DNA of 64,000 bases from Leucosporidium creatinivorum. Its lineage: Eukaryota > Basidiomycota > Microbotryomycetes > Leucosporidiales > Leucosporidiaceae. The first letter of the stretch is position 1, and each line of letters starts with the position of its first letter. The notes under the pieces were generated by a model. The model did not search any database, had not been told where the DNA came from, and saw nothing but the letters and a program-made list of their open reading frames with translations. The translations under genes were made by a program, and so were the position numbers. The stretch lies in NCBI GenBank assembly GCA_001600635.1, contig BCKL01000015.1, positions 342,942 through 406,941 on the forward strand, written 5' to 3'. Shown in pieces: positions 47,060 through 58,539 of the stretch.

Positions 47060-49200
47060 ATGCTGTCGCTACCACGGTTCTACACTCGCCAGTCGCCACA
47101 ATTCCTCTGTCTGCTGGCGCTCAACCTGGGATTCCTCGTCTACACTCGAATGAGCCCAGCCGCCGGCGGCGCACACCTCGACACCTCCTCGCTCGTTCAA
47201 TCCCTCCCCGACCATCTGCCGAGCCTCTACCCTCACCAGCACTCGAGCACCAACAGTCACAACCACACCAGCGACTTCGCCTCCCGAGCTCACGCCAAGA
47301 AGAAGCGAGTCGCCCGAGCTTTCTCGTCCGGCGCTCCCCTCGTCCTTTCGCCGTCAAGACATGTCCCGACAGGCGCACATACTCTCTCCCATCCCACTGC
47401 CACCTGCGAGGTATGCGTAGCAACCCCCGACGATCCTCTGTGCGAGTATGGACTCGACAATGTTCGGCTCTCAAGGTCTTACGAAGGCAGCGGACACCGA
47501 GTTCGCAAGTTCTTGGAGAAGGCGTTGAGGGGAGACAAGGTTCGCATCGGGTGAGTTGCTACAGTCGCTCTGATTATCACCAACACCGGAGACGGTGCAC
47601 CTCGACATCAAGCTGACCTCTCGCTCGCCGCAGAATCATCGGCGGCTCGGTCACGGCAGGGCACGGCCTCGGCGGCAAGCCCAGTTGGCACCAACGCTTC
47701 TTCACCGAGTTCCAGCAAGCGTTCCCCAACTCGGAGATCTTTGACGGCTCGGTACCCGCCATGGGCAGTGGTGAGTTCGGAGCCTGTCCGAGCCACTCCC
47801 TCTGTCGCTGACCGAGTCCCTCGCCTCACAGCCTTCTTCTCCTACTGCTTTGAGTCGCTCATCCCGAACGATCTCGATCTCTACATCGCTGAGCTCGACA
47901 TCAACAACGAGGGTTCGTCCCGTTCTCTTTCACGCCAAAACGCCTCGAGCGCCGAGCTCACCCTCTCTTTCTGCAGCCCTCGACCGTACCTTCGGAGAGG
48001 ATGATGCGCTCTTCCGAGGACTACTAGGTCTGCCGCAAGAGCCTGCTGTCATTCGTTTGAGCGTTGTAGCGACGTCGTTCCCGGATCTCGCGCTCGGTGA
48101 GTTTGTTGAGCTCGACTCGTTCAAGCGAGTCCAGCTGACATCCTACCTTCGACTACAGGACACGTCTCGGATCTCATCATGTCGACCTACTTCGACACGC
48201 CCATCATCTCGTGAGTTTCAAGTTCGAGTCTGAGCAGAAGGTTCAGAGGTGGCTGGTCCTTCGGCGTTGCAGCGGGCTGACCTGTCTCGCCATCCTGCAG
48301 CATTCGCAACTTCCTTCTCCCTCACTTCATCGCCCATCCTGAGCTCTCAATTCCCTACTTCTCGAAGCTGGATGATGGTAGCCCCGACTACGTGAGTTCT
48401 CTCCCCTCTCGACCTCCGGAGCGACGCCGAAGCTGACCTTCGATCCCTCCGACAGCGTCACATCTCGCACCTCGGTCACAACGCTCTCGCCGACATGCTA
48501 ACGCTCTACATGCGCGAGCAAACCTGTGAGGCGAGGCGTCGCATGGAGCACCCGGTTCCGCCAGCCAAGTCTCACTGGCCCAAGAGCGACATCCTCGGCA
48601 TGGTCCCTCGTCTGTACAGTGCGTCTATCGCTCCTCATGCTCGCTCTACCATCGCCTGACCTCTCCTTTCATCCCGCAGTGTGGCAACCTTTCTCCACCA
48701 CCAAAGTCGCCCCTCCCGTTCGCCCCCACTGCGAGTTCATGGGCTCGGAGCGCCGTCCTCTTACACCCATCGCCGAGTCGACCTCTCCTTCCTGGAAGCG
48801 CATCGACTGGAACGGCAAGCACGCTCTCGTCTCCAACGAGGTCGGCGCTCGCGTCTCCTTCCCCTTCACCGGCACCAAGATCGGACTCTTCCTCCTTCAG
48901 ACGAACGGAAAGAAGAACACGGAGTTCCCTGGGAAGCTCGGCTGCTGGATGGACGACGAGACGGATGTGCCGAAGGTCCCGGTGGATGCTTGGTACGCCG
49001 ATGACGCCAACCGCGCGTACTGGCATATGGTCAAGGACGGAGTGCCCTTCGCCGAGCAGTGAGTTTGAGCGATGCGCTCGCCCGCGCGAGGAGTTTGGCT
49101 GACCCTTCTCTTCGCTTCTAGTGTTCTTCATTGCGAGATTCTGGAGGAGTCATCAACGAGTGGGCACGAGGTTCGCATTCTCGGCGTCGCCAGTCAGTGA
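47060..49200 (+). CDS. SGNH/GDSL-like protein with signal anchor, tandem copy 1
   Basis: Start MLSLPRFYTR at 47060, then a hydrophobic signal anchor (FLCLLALNLGFLVYTRM) and a Ser/His-rich luminal stem. The conserved core begins with CEVCVATPDDPLCEYGLDN and GSGHRVRKFLEKALRG, then IGIIGGSVTAGHG, a GDSL block I variant with candidate nucleophile Ser. FPNSEIFDGSVPAMGS, DLDLYIAELDINNE, PAVIRLSVVATSFPD and HISHLGHNALADMLTLYM (candidate catalytic Asp/His block) follow. The C-terminal half (SWKRIDWNGKHALVSNEVGA, FTGTKIGLF) forms a beta-rich domain ending LGVASQ. Likely a type II Golgi or secreted carbohydrate esterase/acyltransferase-like protein of fungi; activity is unproven. About ten exons. The intron 47771-47831 is absent from the next copy. 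Confidence 0.82.
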
Positions 49201-49821
49201 GCGGAGGTCCGACGCAAGGAGGGGAATCTGTCGTTTGCTTGGAGGTCGTCTGTACGCATTCCTGTTGCCACTGTTACGCAATCACTTTCCCGTTACACTC
49301 CCTCCGCTGCTGGCGAGGACTCGACGAGATCAGCGACTGCGAAGGCCATCGCCGAACGAGGTTCACGGATCGCGGCGTGTCGTGATAGAGATGAGCGGGG
49401 GATCCGAGACGGGGATGTAGGGCTGCAGAGTAGATGTGACCGCCCCAGCAGCTGTACGGCGTGATGATCTGCAGCTCGATAAGATCGACTCTTTGACGTT
49501 CGGCGAGGAGGCGGGGGAGGCTGGGTTCGTCGCCAGGAAAAGGAGGAGCGGGAAAAGTACAGTAGTCGGCGAAAGTCGTCGCTTGAGTACTCGGCTGCCG
49601 ACAATATTGCTTCAGGAGCTCGTCGACCTCGAAAGCGGAAGGTCCACGACGCTACTTGGGCAGCCGAGGCCGAGCCGAAATGAGGGGCCGAGCTCTAACT
49701 ACGTTTCCTCCCCTCGCCTGTCGAGGGCAAGAGGTCGCCATTTTGCGTGTTCCCAGTGATCTGCTTCTCTCCTCGTTTCTTCTCCTCACTTCGTACATCG
49801 CTACAGCTAGCGCCGGTCGCC
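49201..49821. promoter_or_regulatory. Spacer between SGNH-like copies
   Basis: About 620 bp; no gene. Holds the copy 1 terminator and copy 2 promoter. Confidence 0.4.
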
Positions 49822-52005
49822 ATGCTTCGTTCAGGATTGATGCTGCAGTCGCCGGCCTTCCTCCTCCTCCTCGGCGCCAACCTCTTGCTCCTCGCCTACC
49901 ACCAGCTGGACCCCACTCAGCCCCACCACCTCGATCCTGCAGCGCTCCTCGAGCACGTTGGGCTCGCTCGTCCTGCTTCGCTCCACCTGCATCGACAGCC
50001 CAGCAGCGCCGAACTCGACGAGATCGCCTCTCCCGCCGACCCCGTTCTCAGGAAGAACAACAAGCAGGCTCGCCCCTTCTCGTCGGGTCGGCATCAGAAC
50101 GCTCTTGGTTCAGTCACCTCCACCCAACGACATGCAGCAAGCGCTCTGAAGCAGCAGCAGGCGACTCAGACGTGCGAGGTCTGCGTGGCGAGCCCCGACG
50201 ATCCGCTCTGCGAGTATGGGCTGGACAACATCCGACTATCAAGGGCGTACCAGGGAAGCGGGCATCGTGTGAGGAAGATGCTGGAGAAGGCGTTGAGAGG
50301 GGAGAAGATTCGTGTGGGGTGAGTTGGCCTGCTCGGCGATCGTTCGTCGTCGGCGCCGAGCTGATACGTTCGCCTTCGCTTCACGCCTGCGCAGGATCAT
50401 CGGTGGATCGGTATCCACAGGTCATGGTCTCCAACCCGGCCAGGATACGTGGCATTCGCACTGGTTCAAGGCGTTTCAGAAGGAGTTCCCCAACTCGGAG
50501 CTGTTCAACGGCGCGCTACCAGCTTCAGGCTCCAACTTCTTCGGCTGGTGCTTCCCTGCACTCATCCCGGAAGATCTTGATCTCTATCTGATAGAAGTTG
50601 ACGTCAACAACGAGCGAGTTCGGGCGCTTTTGGATGTTCGGCGAGGACAGCGCTGACCTTCGCCTCGCAGGGGAGACGCCAAGAACGAGCTGGACGATGA
50701 TGCGCTTCATCGCGCGATTCTAAATTTGCCGCAAGAGCCTGCTCTCATTCGACTGACTGTCGTAGCGACCTCGTTCCCAGACCTGTCTCGAGGTGAGTTC
50801 TCCGAGCATCGGTCTTGCGAAGGAGAAGCGAGGCTGACCCTTCCTGTGTGCGCAGGATTCACCTCCAACCTCGCAATGTCCTCCTACTTCGACACGCCCA
50901 TCATCTCGTGCGTTTTGGCCTCTCGCTGGGCCTTCGAGGTCTTCGCCGAACTCCGAGTTGACCGCTGTTCACCTTCTCAGCGTCCGCAACTTCCTCCTAC
51001 CACATTTCATTGCTCATCCAGAAGTAGGAAAGGACTTCTTTGGCTACTTTCCCGACGGAAAGCTGGACTACGTGAGTTGTTTCGCTACCTCTCCTCGTTC
51101 GTCGCCGAAGCTGACTCGCTCCCTCGGTCTCTAGCGCCACATGGCTACGCTTGGACACTCGGCTCTCGGGGACATGCTTACGCTCTATCTCAAGGAGCAA
51201 ACCTGCGAGACCCGTCGTCGTCAAGCCCATGCCATCGCCCTGCCGACTTCGCGCTGGCCGCAAGTCGACATCTTGGGGATGGTCCCTCGACTCTACCGTA
51301 CGTGCTCGAGTGTTTGGAATCACTCTCATGTTCCTTCAGAGCTGACCCACCCTTGATCCTTCCCCTCACCACAGTCTGGGAGCCCTACTCGGCGAGCAAG
51401 GTTGCGCCGAGAGTGCACCCCGCCTGCGCCTTCACCGGCTCCGAACGAAGCCCTCTTACCCCTCTCGACACTCACACGTCCCCTTCTTGGACCCGAGTCG
51501 ACTGGAACGGCAAGGCGGCCTACCACTCCAACGAGGTCGGCTCGCGAGTCTCGTTCGCCTTCAACGGGAACAAGATCGGCATGTTCGTGTATCAGAGCTC
51601 GGGCGCTGGGCATGCGGAGAAGCCGGGGAGGATGGTGTGCTGGATTGACGAGCCGGTAGAGGGGCAGCAGACGTTTGTGGATGCTTGGTGGCCTCATTCT
51701 ATCGCTCAGCCGCTGTTTCATCTCGTCAAGGAGGGGATCGAGACTGGTCCTCAGTGAGTTCTGCCTCTCTCATGCGGGATTGTATACGGGTATGCTCGTC
51801 GTCGAGCGTACCTGCTAGCCAAGAGGAGTTCCTTCTAGGCTTGTCAGCCGAGGACTTCAGCGCCGCGCCCATCGCCGAAGTCTCCACTTCCTCGACGCTG
51901 ATCTCGTTCTCTCGCACTCTCCCCAGTATCCTCCACTGCGAGATCCTTGCAGATTCGTCAACGGATGGACATGAGATCCGTATCATTGGTGTAGCATCGC
52001 AGTAG
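49822..52005 (+). CDS. SGNH/GDSL-like protein with signal anchor, tandem copy 2
   Basis: Paralogue of the gene at 47060. Start MLRSGLMLQS, signal anchor SPAFLLLLGANLLLLAYHQL, then CEVCVASPDDPLCEYGLDN, IGIIGGSVSTGHG, PNSELFNGALPASGSNFFGW, DLYLIEVDVNNE, PALIRLTVVATSFPDLSR and RHMATLGHSALGDMLTLYL, and it ends RIIGVASQ. The shared order and a matching C-terminal domain (SWTRVDWNGKAAYHSNEVGS) show a tandem duplication. The acyl-hydrolase-like serine block is kept. One intron of copy 1 (at PAMGS|AFFSY) is missing here. The final intron is much longer than in copy 1 (about 51757 to 51925). Confidence in exon borders near 50610-50670 and at the end is lower. Confidence 0.82.
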
Positions 52006-52827
52006 CGGGCCCGGCGCGGTCCGAGTAGTCCCCTTCGTCCTCATTAGTGCTGTTTGTAATCACCAGGGGCTCATCTGTTGACTGTTGTAGAGTAGAGTAG
52101 CACAAGTGACTGAGAGCCAGCGTGAGGGCTTACAGCACTGTACCCTAGCTCGCCCCCGGCTCGGCGGCGAGGGACTCGGAGCTTTCCACCGAGCCAGCTC
52201 CAGCTGTGCATTGCAGCACGTAGCGCCGACGCCGAAGCATTGAAAGAAGCAGAGCAATTCCGGGAGCTCCTCAGCACCCTAGAAAACTAAGCCACCCGTC
52301 CTGAGCTGAGCGAGGAGAAAGGAGAACACGGCCGAGCTCGAGCTTCGGCGCTCGTAAGTCTGAGCAGGCAGGAGGTCATTGGGCGCGTATCGTTGCTCGA
52401 CGACGAGTAGCAAAAGAAGAGAAGCAGCCAGCCAAGCTGCAGCACTACCTGAGTCACCCTTCGGCACCGAGAAGTGCCAAAAAAAAAGTACGGGAGGGGA
52501 AGCGAAAGATTGATAAAGAGCGTTGCTGAGACGAATCTCTGGATACTATCAGTAAAAGGCGGATGGTATGGTCTTGAGACTCAACTCCGCTCGGTGATTT
52601 TGGAGGGCGGTTTCCAGAGTTGGACAATTTAGACAAGCTCTTTAGCCGGCGCAAGGGCGTGGTAGCTATAGAAAGCTTCTCAGGCAAGTCGAATATGTTG
52701 CAGTAGCGAGGCTCAGATGTAAGAGAATCGACAGAAAGTAAGATGCAGCTTGAGTTCACCTTCGACTCGACCGAAAGGAGCGACTCTCCGAGCTCGAGCC
52801 TCTGTCGCTTCTCTCGCTCCCCCCACA
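52006..52827. other. Intergenic region before DFR1
   Basis: About 820 bp without a recognised gene. A short segment near 52310-52460 resembles the AGAAGC/GCAGC...CTACCTGAGTCACCCTTCGGC style of the outer arms, but too weakly to call a copy. Confidence 0.4.
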
Positions 52828-53656
52828 ATGTCGCTTGAGACTGAGATGAAGCCGGTGGGTAGGAAGCCAAAAGCAGCACCAATCCATGCTAACATACTAC
52901 ACTACAGATCCCTCTCATCCTCATCGTTGCCGCCACGCCTTCCCATGCGATTGGACGCTCCTCCGCTCTTCCCTGGCGCCTGCCGAAGGAGATGGCCTAC
53001 TTTGCGCGCGTGACCAAGGGCGAGCAGCCAGAGCAGGATGGTCTCAACGCCGTGATCATGGGTAGGAAGAGCTGGGAGGGGATTCCGGCGCGTTGGAGGC
53101 CGCTGCAGGCAAGGATCAATGTTGTCGTCTCGAGGCAGGACACTTTCGGCTTGTGAGTAGAGCGGGACCCGTTGCAGCTGTGCAGCGGACTGTAGCGCCA
53201 GGGTGTAGCTGTATACCGAACCACACTGACGCGACTTGCTTCCGCAGAGGCGATGCACCCCATTCGCACCTCGCGTCGTCCCTTCCCTCCGCCGTCTCGC
53301 TTCTCTCCTCCATTCCCTCGACCACCAGCTCACCTACACCACCCAAGGTCAACCGCACCTTCCTCATCGGCGGCGCCCAACTTTACTCCCACGGCCTCAC
53401 AACACCTCATCCCTCCTACACTGCCGACCGAATCCTCCTCACACGCCTCAAGACCGACTTCCCGGACTGCGATGCGTTCCTACCGCCCATCCCTTCGGCT
53501 ACGGAGGGAGAGTGGAAGCAGGCTAGTCATAGGGAGCTTTGCGAGTGGGTTGGATGGGAGGTGCCCGAGGGAGATCAGACCGAGAAGGATAGGACGGGAG
53601 GTGAAGAGGTGGTGTACGAGTTCCAGATGTGGACCAGGGATTCGAGGGCACAGTAG
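52828..53656 (+). CDS. DFR1: Dihydrofolate reductase
   Basis: Reduces dihydrofolate to tetrahydrofolate with NADPH. Exons 52828-52854, 52908-53152 and 53248-53656 sum to 681 nt, 226 residues. Key motifs: LILIVAATPSHAIGRSSALP-WRLPKEM (substrate loop with catalytic acid), NAVIMGRKSWEGIP (NADPH binding), INVVVSRQ and the FLIGGAQLYSHGL glycine pair. ILLTRLKTDFPDCDAFLP and a C-terminal VVYEFQMWTRD strand complete the fold. Like other basidiomycete enzymes it carries insertions, here a Ser/Pro/Thr stretch before the IGGAQLY block. The bisected start (27-nt first exon MSLETEMKP) is well supported by splice signals. Confidence 0.94.
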
Positions 53657-53984
53657 AGGTGAGTTTCCGCGGCCACCAGAGTCATCTCGGCGATACACGT
53701 ATCTCGGCGCGGCTCGACTGACCCGACCTCGCCTCGCAGTCTTATGTCGCGATAGATTGACTCCGCACAGCCCACTGCACCCCTCATCTTCTCGGAACCT
53801 TTTCTCCTACTGGACTGGCACCGGCTGCGCTCCCCTAAGACCCCGTCGAGCGGCGCAGCGTTGACCTCGGCGAGGGCAGCTCATCGAGGTGCTCCGAGAA
53901 GGCGACCCTTGCACGGTCGAGAGTACACCATTCAGATCTTCAGTGTGAGATTGCTGCCTTCGTTTTGTCCTCTGAGCTGCTGAG
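53657..53984. other. Spacer between DFR1 and outer arm B
   Basis: About 330 bp without a gene. Confidence 0.4.
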
Positions 53985-54219
53985 GAGTGTGAAAGATCAC
54001 TCGGAGCAAAGCATCTGCTCGGCGACTACCTCGCTGCTCCGCCTGAGTCGCCTCGGTCGGCTGAAGTGCTGTAGTTACACGGCGGGAAGGTTTCATAAGT
54101 CTGGAATGCCTGTGGGACCGCCGACTAGCCTACAGCGAGCCCATCCTCACGCGCCAGAGCATCGCCGAAGTGGCTGAGAGGGTACATGGCTCGGTCTTGA
54201 CAGCTTCTGAAGATGAGCC

Positions 54220-54519
54220 AGTCTGTTGTTGATCAGGTCTTTCACACAACACCTTCAACGCCACCTGATCCCTCTCCCACACCTCGACACTCTCGCCTCG
54301 CTAGCTGCTGAGGTGTCAGACGTCCGCCGAGAGGGGTCCGACACGAGTTGGCCATTTGGCCATCTTCCTCGTCGATACTTGAAACGCCAATTCAACCTAG
54401 CTGTACCCTCACATCACCGCATCCAAATCCCAACCTCGAAGACCTACAAACATACCACGCCTTTGCCTCTCCCACCCCTTCGGCGTTGAGTACCCAATCC
54501 CCTGGACCACCATTTTGCG
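54220..54519 (+). promoter_or_regulatory. Conserved U2 upstream region, copy B
   Basis: Matches the copy A upstream region. CCACCATTTTGCG lies immediately before the RNA start; the shorter CATTTTGCG also occurs about 60 bp upstream of both U4 genes, a possible shared snRNA promoter word. Confidence 0.45.
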
Positions 54520-54718
54520 ATCCTTTCTGGCCTTTTGGCTTAGATCAAGTGTAGTATCTGTTCTTATCAGTTTTGATTACTGGTAGACCCACATTGTGGG
54601 TCACAAATCAAATCTTATCTTTACCCTGCCTGACCTTGCGGTTCTCGAGCTTGCTCTCCTGCTCGGTCGCGATGTCCGCGCTCTTCCACTCCTGGCGTGC
54701 GATGTCAGGGCTTCTCTT
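54520..54718 (+). ncRNA. U2 spliceosomal snRNA, copy B
   Basis: Same 199 bp as copy A: GGCCTTTTGGCTTAGATC, the GTAGTA branch-site recognition sequence, stem IIa and the following GACCCACATTGTGGGTC hairpin. The 3' domain (GAGCTTGCTCTCCTGCTC and following) is also identical. The body looks intact, so both copies may be expressed. Confidence 0.93.
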
Positions 54719-56633
54719 CTGATTCTTTTTGCTGTCCTTGTTGCTGTAGCTCAGCCTTCACAGTTGGCCGAGGCAGTAGAGTGAATCATGAGACGCCGGC
54801 TTGCTTCTCGGCGAGAGAAAGCCCAGGCGGCCGCCGTCTCGAAGAAGCACAAGCTGGGACTTGCGATATACTGTATGTGAAGCACTGTATATCTGAAGCT
54901 ACTCGTTCCAATTGTCGCCCGCTCGTCTGCTTTGCAGCCGAGCCAAGCCGAGCAGAGGATCGCCGAAAGCGACGTACCGAGCCCTTCGCTGACCTGCACA
55001 TAGCTTGCAATGTAGCGTAAAGTGCTCCTTGGGGTTCCACAGCGTCAGCGCTCGCCCCGTCGGCTTGAACGAGGCCAGCAAGAGGAGTGCGCGAGCCGGG
55101 ACCGAAAGGACACTTCTCCTGCTTCAGAATGCAACCTGACCAGGCGCTGTTGAGCTGCAGGCGGCAATTACACCGTGCGAGTCTCCTACTCAACGCCGTC
55201 CCAGGCTGCCAGCCTGCCTCTGCAAACCGGCAAGCCGAGGGATGCCTGAGCAGACATCGCCGAGGGAGCAGAAGCAGTCGCAAGCGGGGTCATGCAAGCT
55301 ACCATTAGCACATACATCTTAGCCGTTCCGTCTGCTCTACTCGCGTCGCCGAACCTTTGTAACCCGCCTTGCCGCCCTGCCACCGTAGAGCAGCGAAAAA
55401 CGGGCAACGGTGGCGGCCGAGAAGAGGGCCAGCAGTGTCAACCATCCTCTGAGAACGCTAGCCGGTACATGGAGTCTTCAGCACGTTTTAGATCTGCTAT
55501 CCACCAGCACGCCAGCAGCCATCGCCGCCAATGAGCGAATTGGCGAGATCTTGACCGGCAGAGGGCGACCCGAGACGCGGGGGAGAGAGCTCACAACAGC
55601 AAGAGATGAACCCAAGCTGAGCTGTGTGCGAGGCGAATTCACAAGTTCGCATCGCCACTCTTCCAGCTTGCCTTGCAGACCGGCAAGAGCAGGAGAAGCG
55701 AAAGCGGGCAACTCGGCGACGAGCTCGGCGCTGCTTCACTTGGCCTTGGCTAGCGAGTCAGGAGGTCTGCTTGAGCCACATTCTATCAGACCTCAAAAAA
55801 TCTGAGCGGGTATCTGCCAGCTGTTGGTGGATCGGGCAACTGCAGAGACGAGGCAAGAACGCTCCGAGCGCACCCACCCCATCCCAGCGAGGGCTGCCTC
55901 GCCAGCTACTGGTCCCTTCTGTGTCCTGCGAGGGTGGTAGATACGACTCGTACCGATCAAAATCTAGACAGGAGGTGATCAAACCCGTCAGAGGTGGCAG
56001 AAGCAGCCCCTTGGACAGCTTCCGACCGCCTCGGCTCAGATCTCGGCGCTCCCGAGCGAGAACTTGCTGGCCCCACTACCCTCGCACAGGTCCTGAGTCT
56101 TGCACGGATGCATGTACAGTGTCTGACAAGGGCGCCCGTCATGTAGAGACTGGGGCAGAGCAGTCCTCGGCTATCCCTTCGACCGCCTTAGGCCGACTGG
56201 CGCTGCTTGCCAGCTGCTGCTGCTGCTTCGGATCGCCGTCTGCTTCCTTAGGAGTGTTGCTAATGCTAGATAGTCAGATTGTGCTACAACCTGCGAGGCA
56301 GAAGCCAAGGCCGACACACAACGACGCCTCACTCCCATCTCTGCTCGGCGCGAGCGCTCCGACTGCCAGCGCCCAGCTCTCGTTCCTCCAGCACGTCCAG
56401 CAGCTCCGCGCAGCTAGAGGACATAGCTTTAAAACCGTGATCTGTATGCCAACCGACAAACAGCCTCCAGCTGCCTTGCGATCCGGTTCAGCTCGGCTCG
56501 ATGGGCTCCTCTTGCTTATCCTGCACAGACCAAGGCCTCCTCCCCAGCTCGAGTCTCAGCGCAGCAAAGCTGGCATCGAGTGCGGCGACCCAACCAGAAG
56601 CAAAAGTAAGAGCAGCTTAGCTACTCCCCCTTT

Positions 56634-57903
56634 CCACCTCGGCGCAGGCTCCCGTCGCTCGACACGGCTGCAAATCTGCTGCGACTCCTGGGAGAATCCG
56701 GCGCAGAGCAGACAGCTCCATTAACAACGCCGCCTCGCAGAGTAGAAGAAGTAGGAGAACAGCCTCCAGGCTGCTCCCCTTACCGCCTCTGCTCAGTCGG
56801 CTGCTCGGTCGCCTGCTGCTGCCAGCTGCCGCTTCGTGTCCTCGTCCATTTGTCTGACTTCACAATTCAGCAGTAGGACTGAATGGAGCGTATCAAGCCG
56901 GCATCTCCTTCAAAGCAAAGAGGCAGAGCAGGAACCGCCCCGCGAGCCGCTCCTCCCTACCTCACCTCGGCACCGAACGCTCGCTCGGTGCTCCTTCTCT
57001 TCACCATCTTCGGCAGCTCCGCATGGCACGAGGCAGCTCCTAGTGTGAAGCAGCGAGCTTGCAACTGGACCTCTATAGAAGCGAAGCAGAAAGCAGCTCG
57101 GCCGCGTCCACTTCCACCTCGGCGAGGTGGCGGGGCTCGCTGAGCTCTGCGCTCGTCAACTGCCCTCGTTGCCATGCGACTCGTGTGTTCAAAAAAGACA
57201 TTCAACAGAAGTTCCGCTGCCCAACATGCAACGCACAGCAACACGAAGAAGAGGAGAGCAGCAGCCAGCTCGGCTACCTCTCGTCCACCTCGGCGTGAGG
57301 GGTCGGCTGGTTTGCAGTGTGCTGCTCTGCACCTTCCAAGGCAACGGGGAGGGGCCAACGGCAGAGGCAAGGGCGAAACAGCCCCCCTTAGCTGCTCCCC
57401 TCCCCGCTCAAGATCGGCGCTCGGCTGTCCCTTGTCAGCTACAGCTCTGCTCTTGCCCTCAGCTACTCTGCACCAGCTCATCTCCCCTGAATCTCATTCC
57501 AGCTTGCCCAGCCCAGCTCCAGCCCTCGCATCATGGAGACTCACCGCACAAACCTCATCTCCCTCGCTCTCCTCCTTCCCTCGCGGCTGGCTGAGTGCGC
57601 TGTACCTCACTCCCCTCGCTTCCACTGACCGTGCACTAGACCCTCCAGTGGACAGAGTAGCTTGCTGAGACGTGAGAAGAGAGGCGCGAGAGGCGTGAGA
57701 GCTTGAGAGGAGAGAGAAAGGTGAGAGAGGTGATGAGGTGCAGATATGGCCGAGATGAGAGGGTACAGCGCTGTAGGAGAGTGCGAAGCTGTAGCCGAGT
57801 GAGATCCCTTTTTGATCGGGTTGAGAGAGATGAAGAGAGGGGACAAGGGGAGCAGGAGAGGGAGAGAGAGGGAGCGGGAGAGAGCAAGTCGACCACCTCG
57901 GCG
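56634..57903 (+). repeat. Dispersed CCACCTCGGCG word in arm B
   Basis: Occurs at 56634-56644, 57114-57124, 57285-57295 and 57893-57903, the inverse of the copies in arm A. Several sit in a context like AGAAGC...AGAGCAGC...CTCGGCTAC. Confidence 0.5.
57059..57298 (+). other. Small open frame with zinc-ribbon-like motif in arm B
   Basis: A 79-codon frame contains NCPRCHATRVFKKDIQQKF then RCPTCNAQQH, a C-x2-C-x15-C-x2-C pattern. The partner segment in arm A (around 27850-28000, minus strand) has about the same length, is also open and ends at the matching stop (GYRSPTSA against GYLSSTSA), but lacks the cysteines. It may be chance in GC-rich DNA. No start context or splice support. Confidence 0.2.
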
Positions 57904-57960
57904 AAGGGGAGCGGTCAAGTCGAGTCGGAAAATGACGCTGAGTATTTGCGACTGAGTCTG

Positions 57961-58539
57961 CAGTGATACAGCTATACTGCGGCTCTCTAGCCTCCCTCTC
58001 ACTGAAGCTCTACCATCCTACAGCACGCCTCGGGGGGCTCAGCCGCCTCGGCGCCGTTGGGCTCGGCGTTGGTTCTCCCACCTCTACCTACCTGATACAG
58101 TACAAGCTTCTCACCATCGATCTCTACACCACTCTTTCACACTCTCCTCCTACTGTGCCTGGTCCTTTCCCGCCTCCGGAGCGACAAGAACCAGCGCCGA
58201 GCGCCGAGTGGGTGAGGCTGAGCGCTGTACGCGATCTGTCGAAGAGGTAACAATCAATAAGGGAATCAGAGTACTCTACAGCGCCCTGCGAAGCAGAAAG
58301 ACCCAATCTTCCTGCTCTCGAACAACCCACCCCCTTCGCGCGAAACCTCCGCTCGCGGGTTGGCCTTCCGCGCTACACTCTTCACCTCGTCTCGCTTTCT
58401 CGACTCGCAAGGCTTTCGTAGTGCATCTCAATACCCGGCAAATCTCTCTGTCGCCCTACAACCCATTCGACTACAACTTGAACCCGCCACTGCTTGATCA
58501 GCTCTCTCTCAGCAGTCTCCGTCCGAAGCGCGTTTGAGG
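57961..58539. promoter_or_regulatory. Intergenic region before NAR1
   Basis: About 580 bp with no gene; pyrimidine-rich toward 58540. Confidence 0.45.

Larger units (their letters stand above)
53985..57960. repeat. Outer inverted-repeat arm B (carries U2)
   Basis: Reverse-complement partner of 27180-31375. The U2 side (54080-54718) is the most alike. The 54740-54940 stretch has no clear partner, suggesting indels. Similarity resumes at 54950 and weakens beyond 57660. No convincing gene inside. Confidence 0.8.

Noticed and set aside
27180-57960. Centromere with nested inverted repeats
   Set aside because: The interval is packed with ordinary intact genes, and the repeats hold snRNA genes rather than satellite or retroelement DNA.
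27180-57960. Mating-type locus flanked by inverted repeats
   Set aside because: No pheromone receptor (STE3), homeodomain pair or CAAX pheromone precursor was found.
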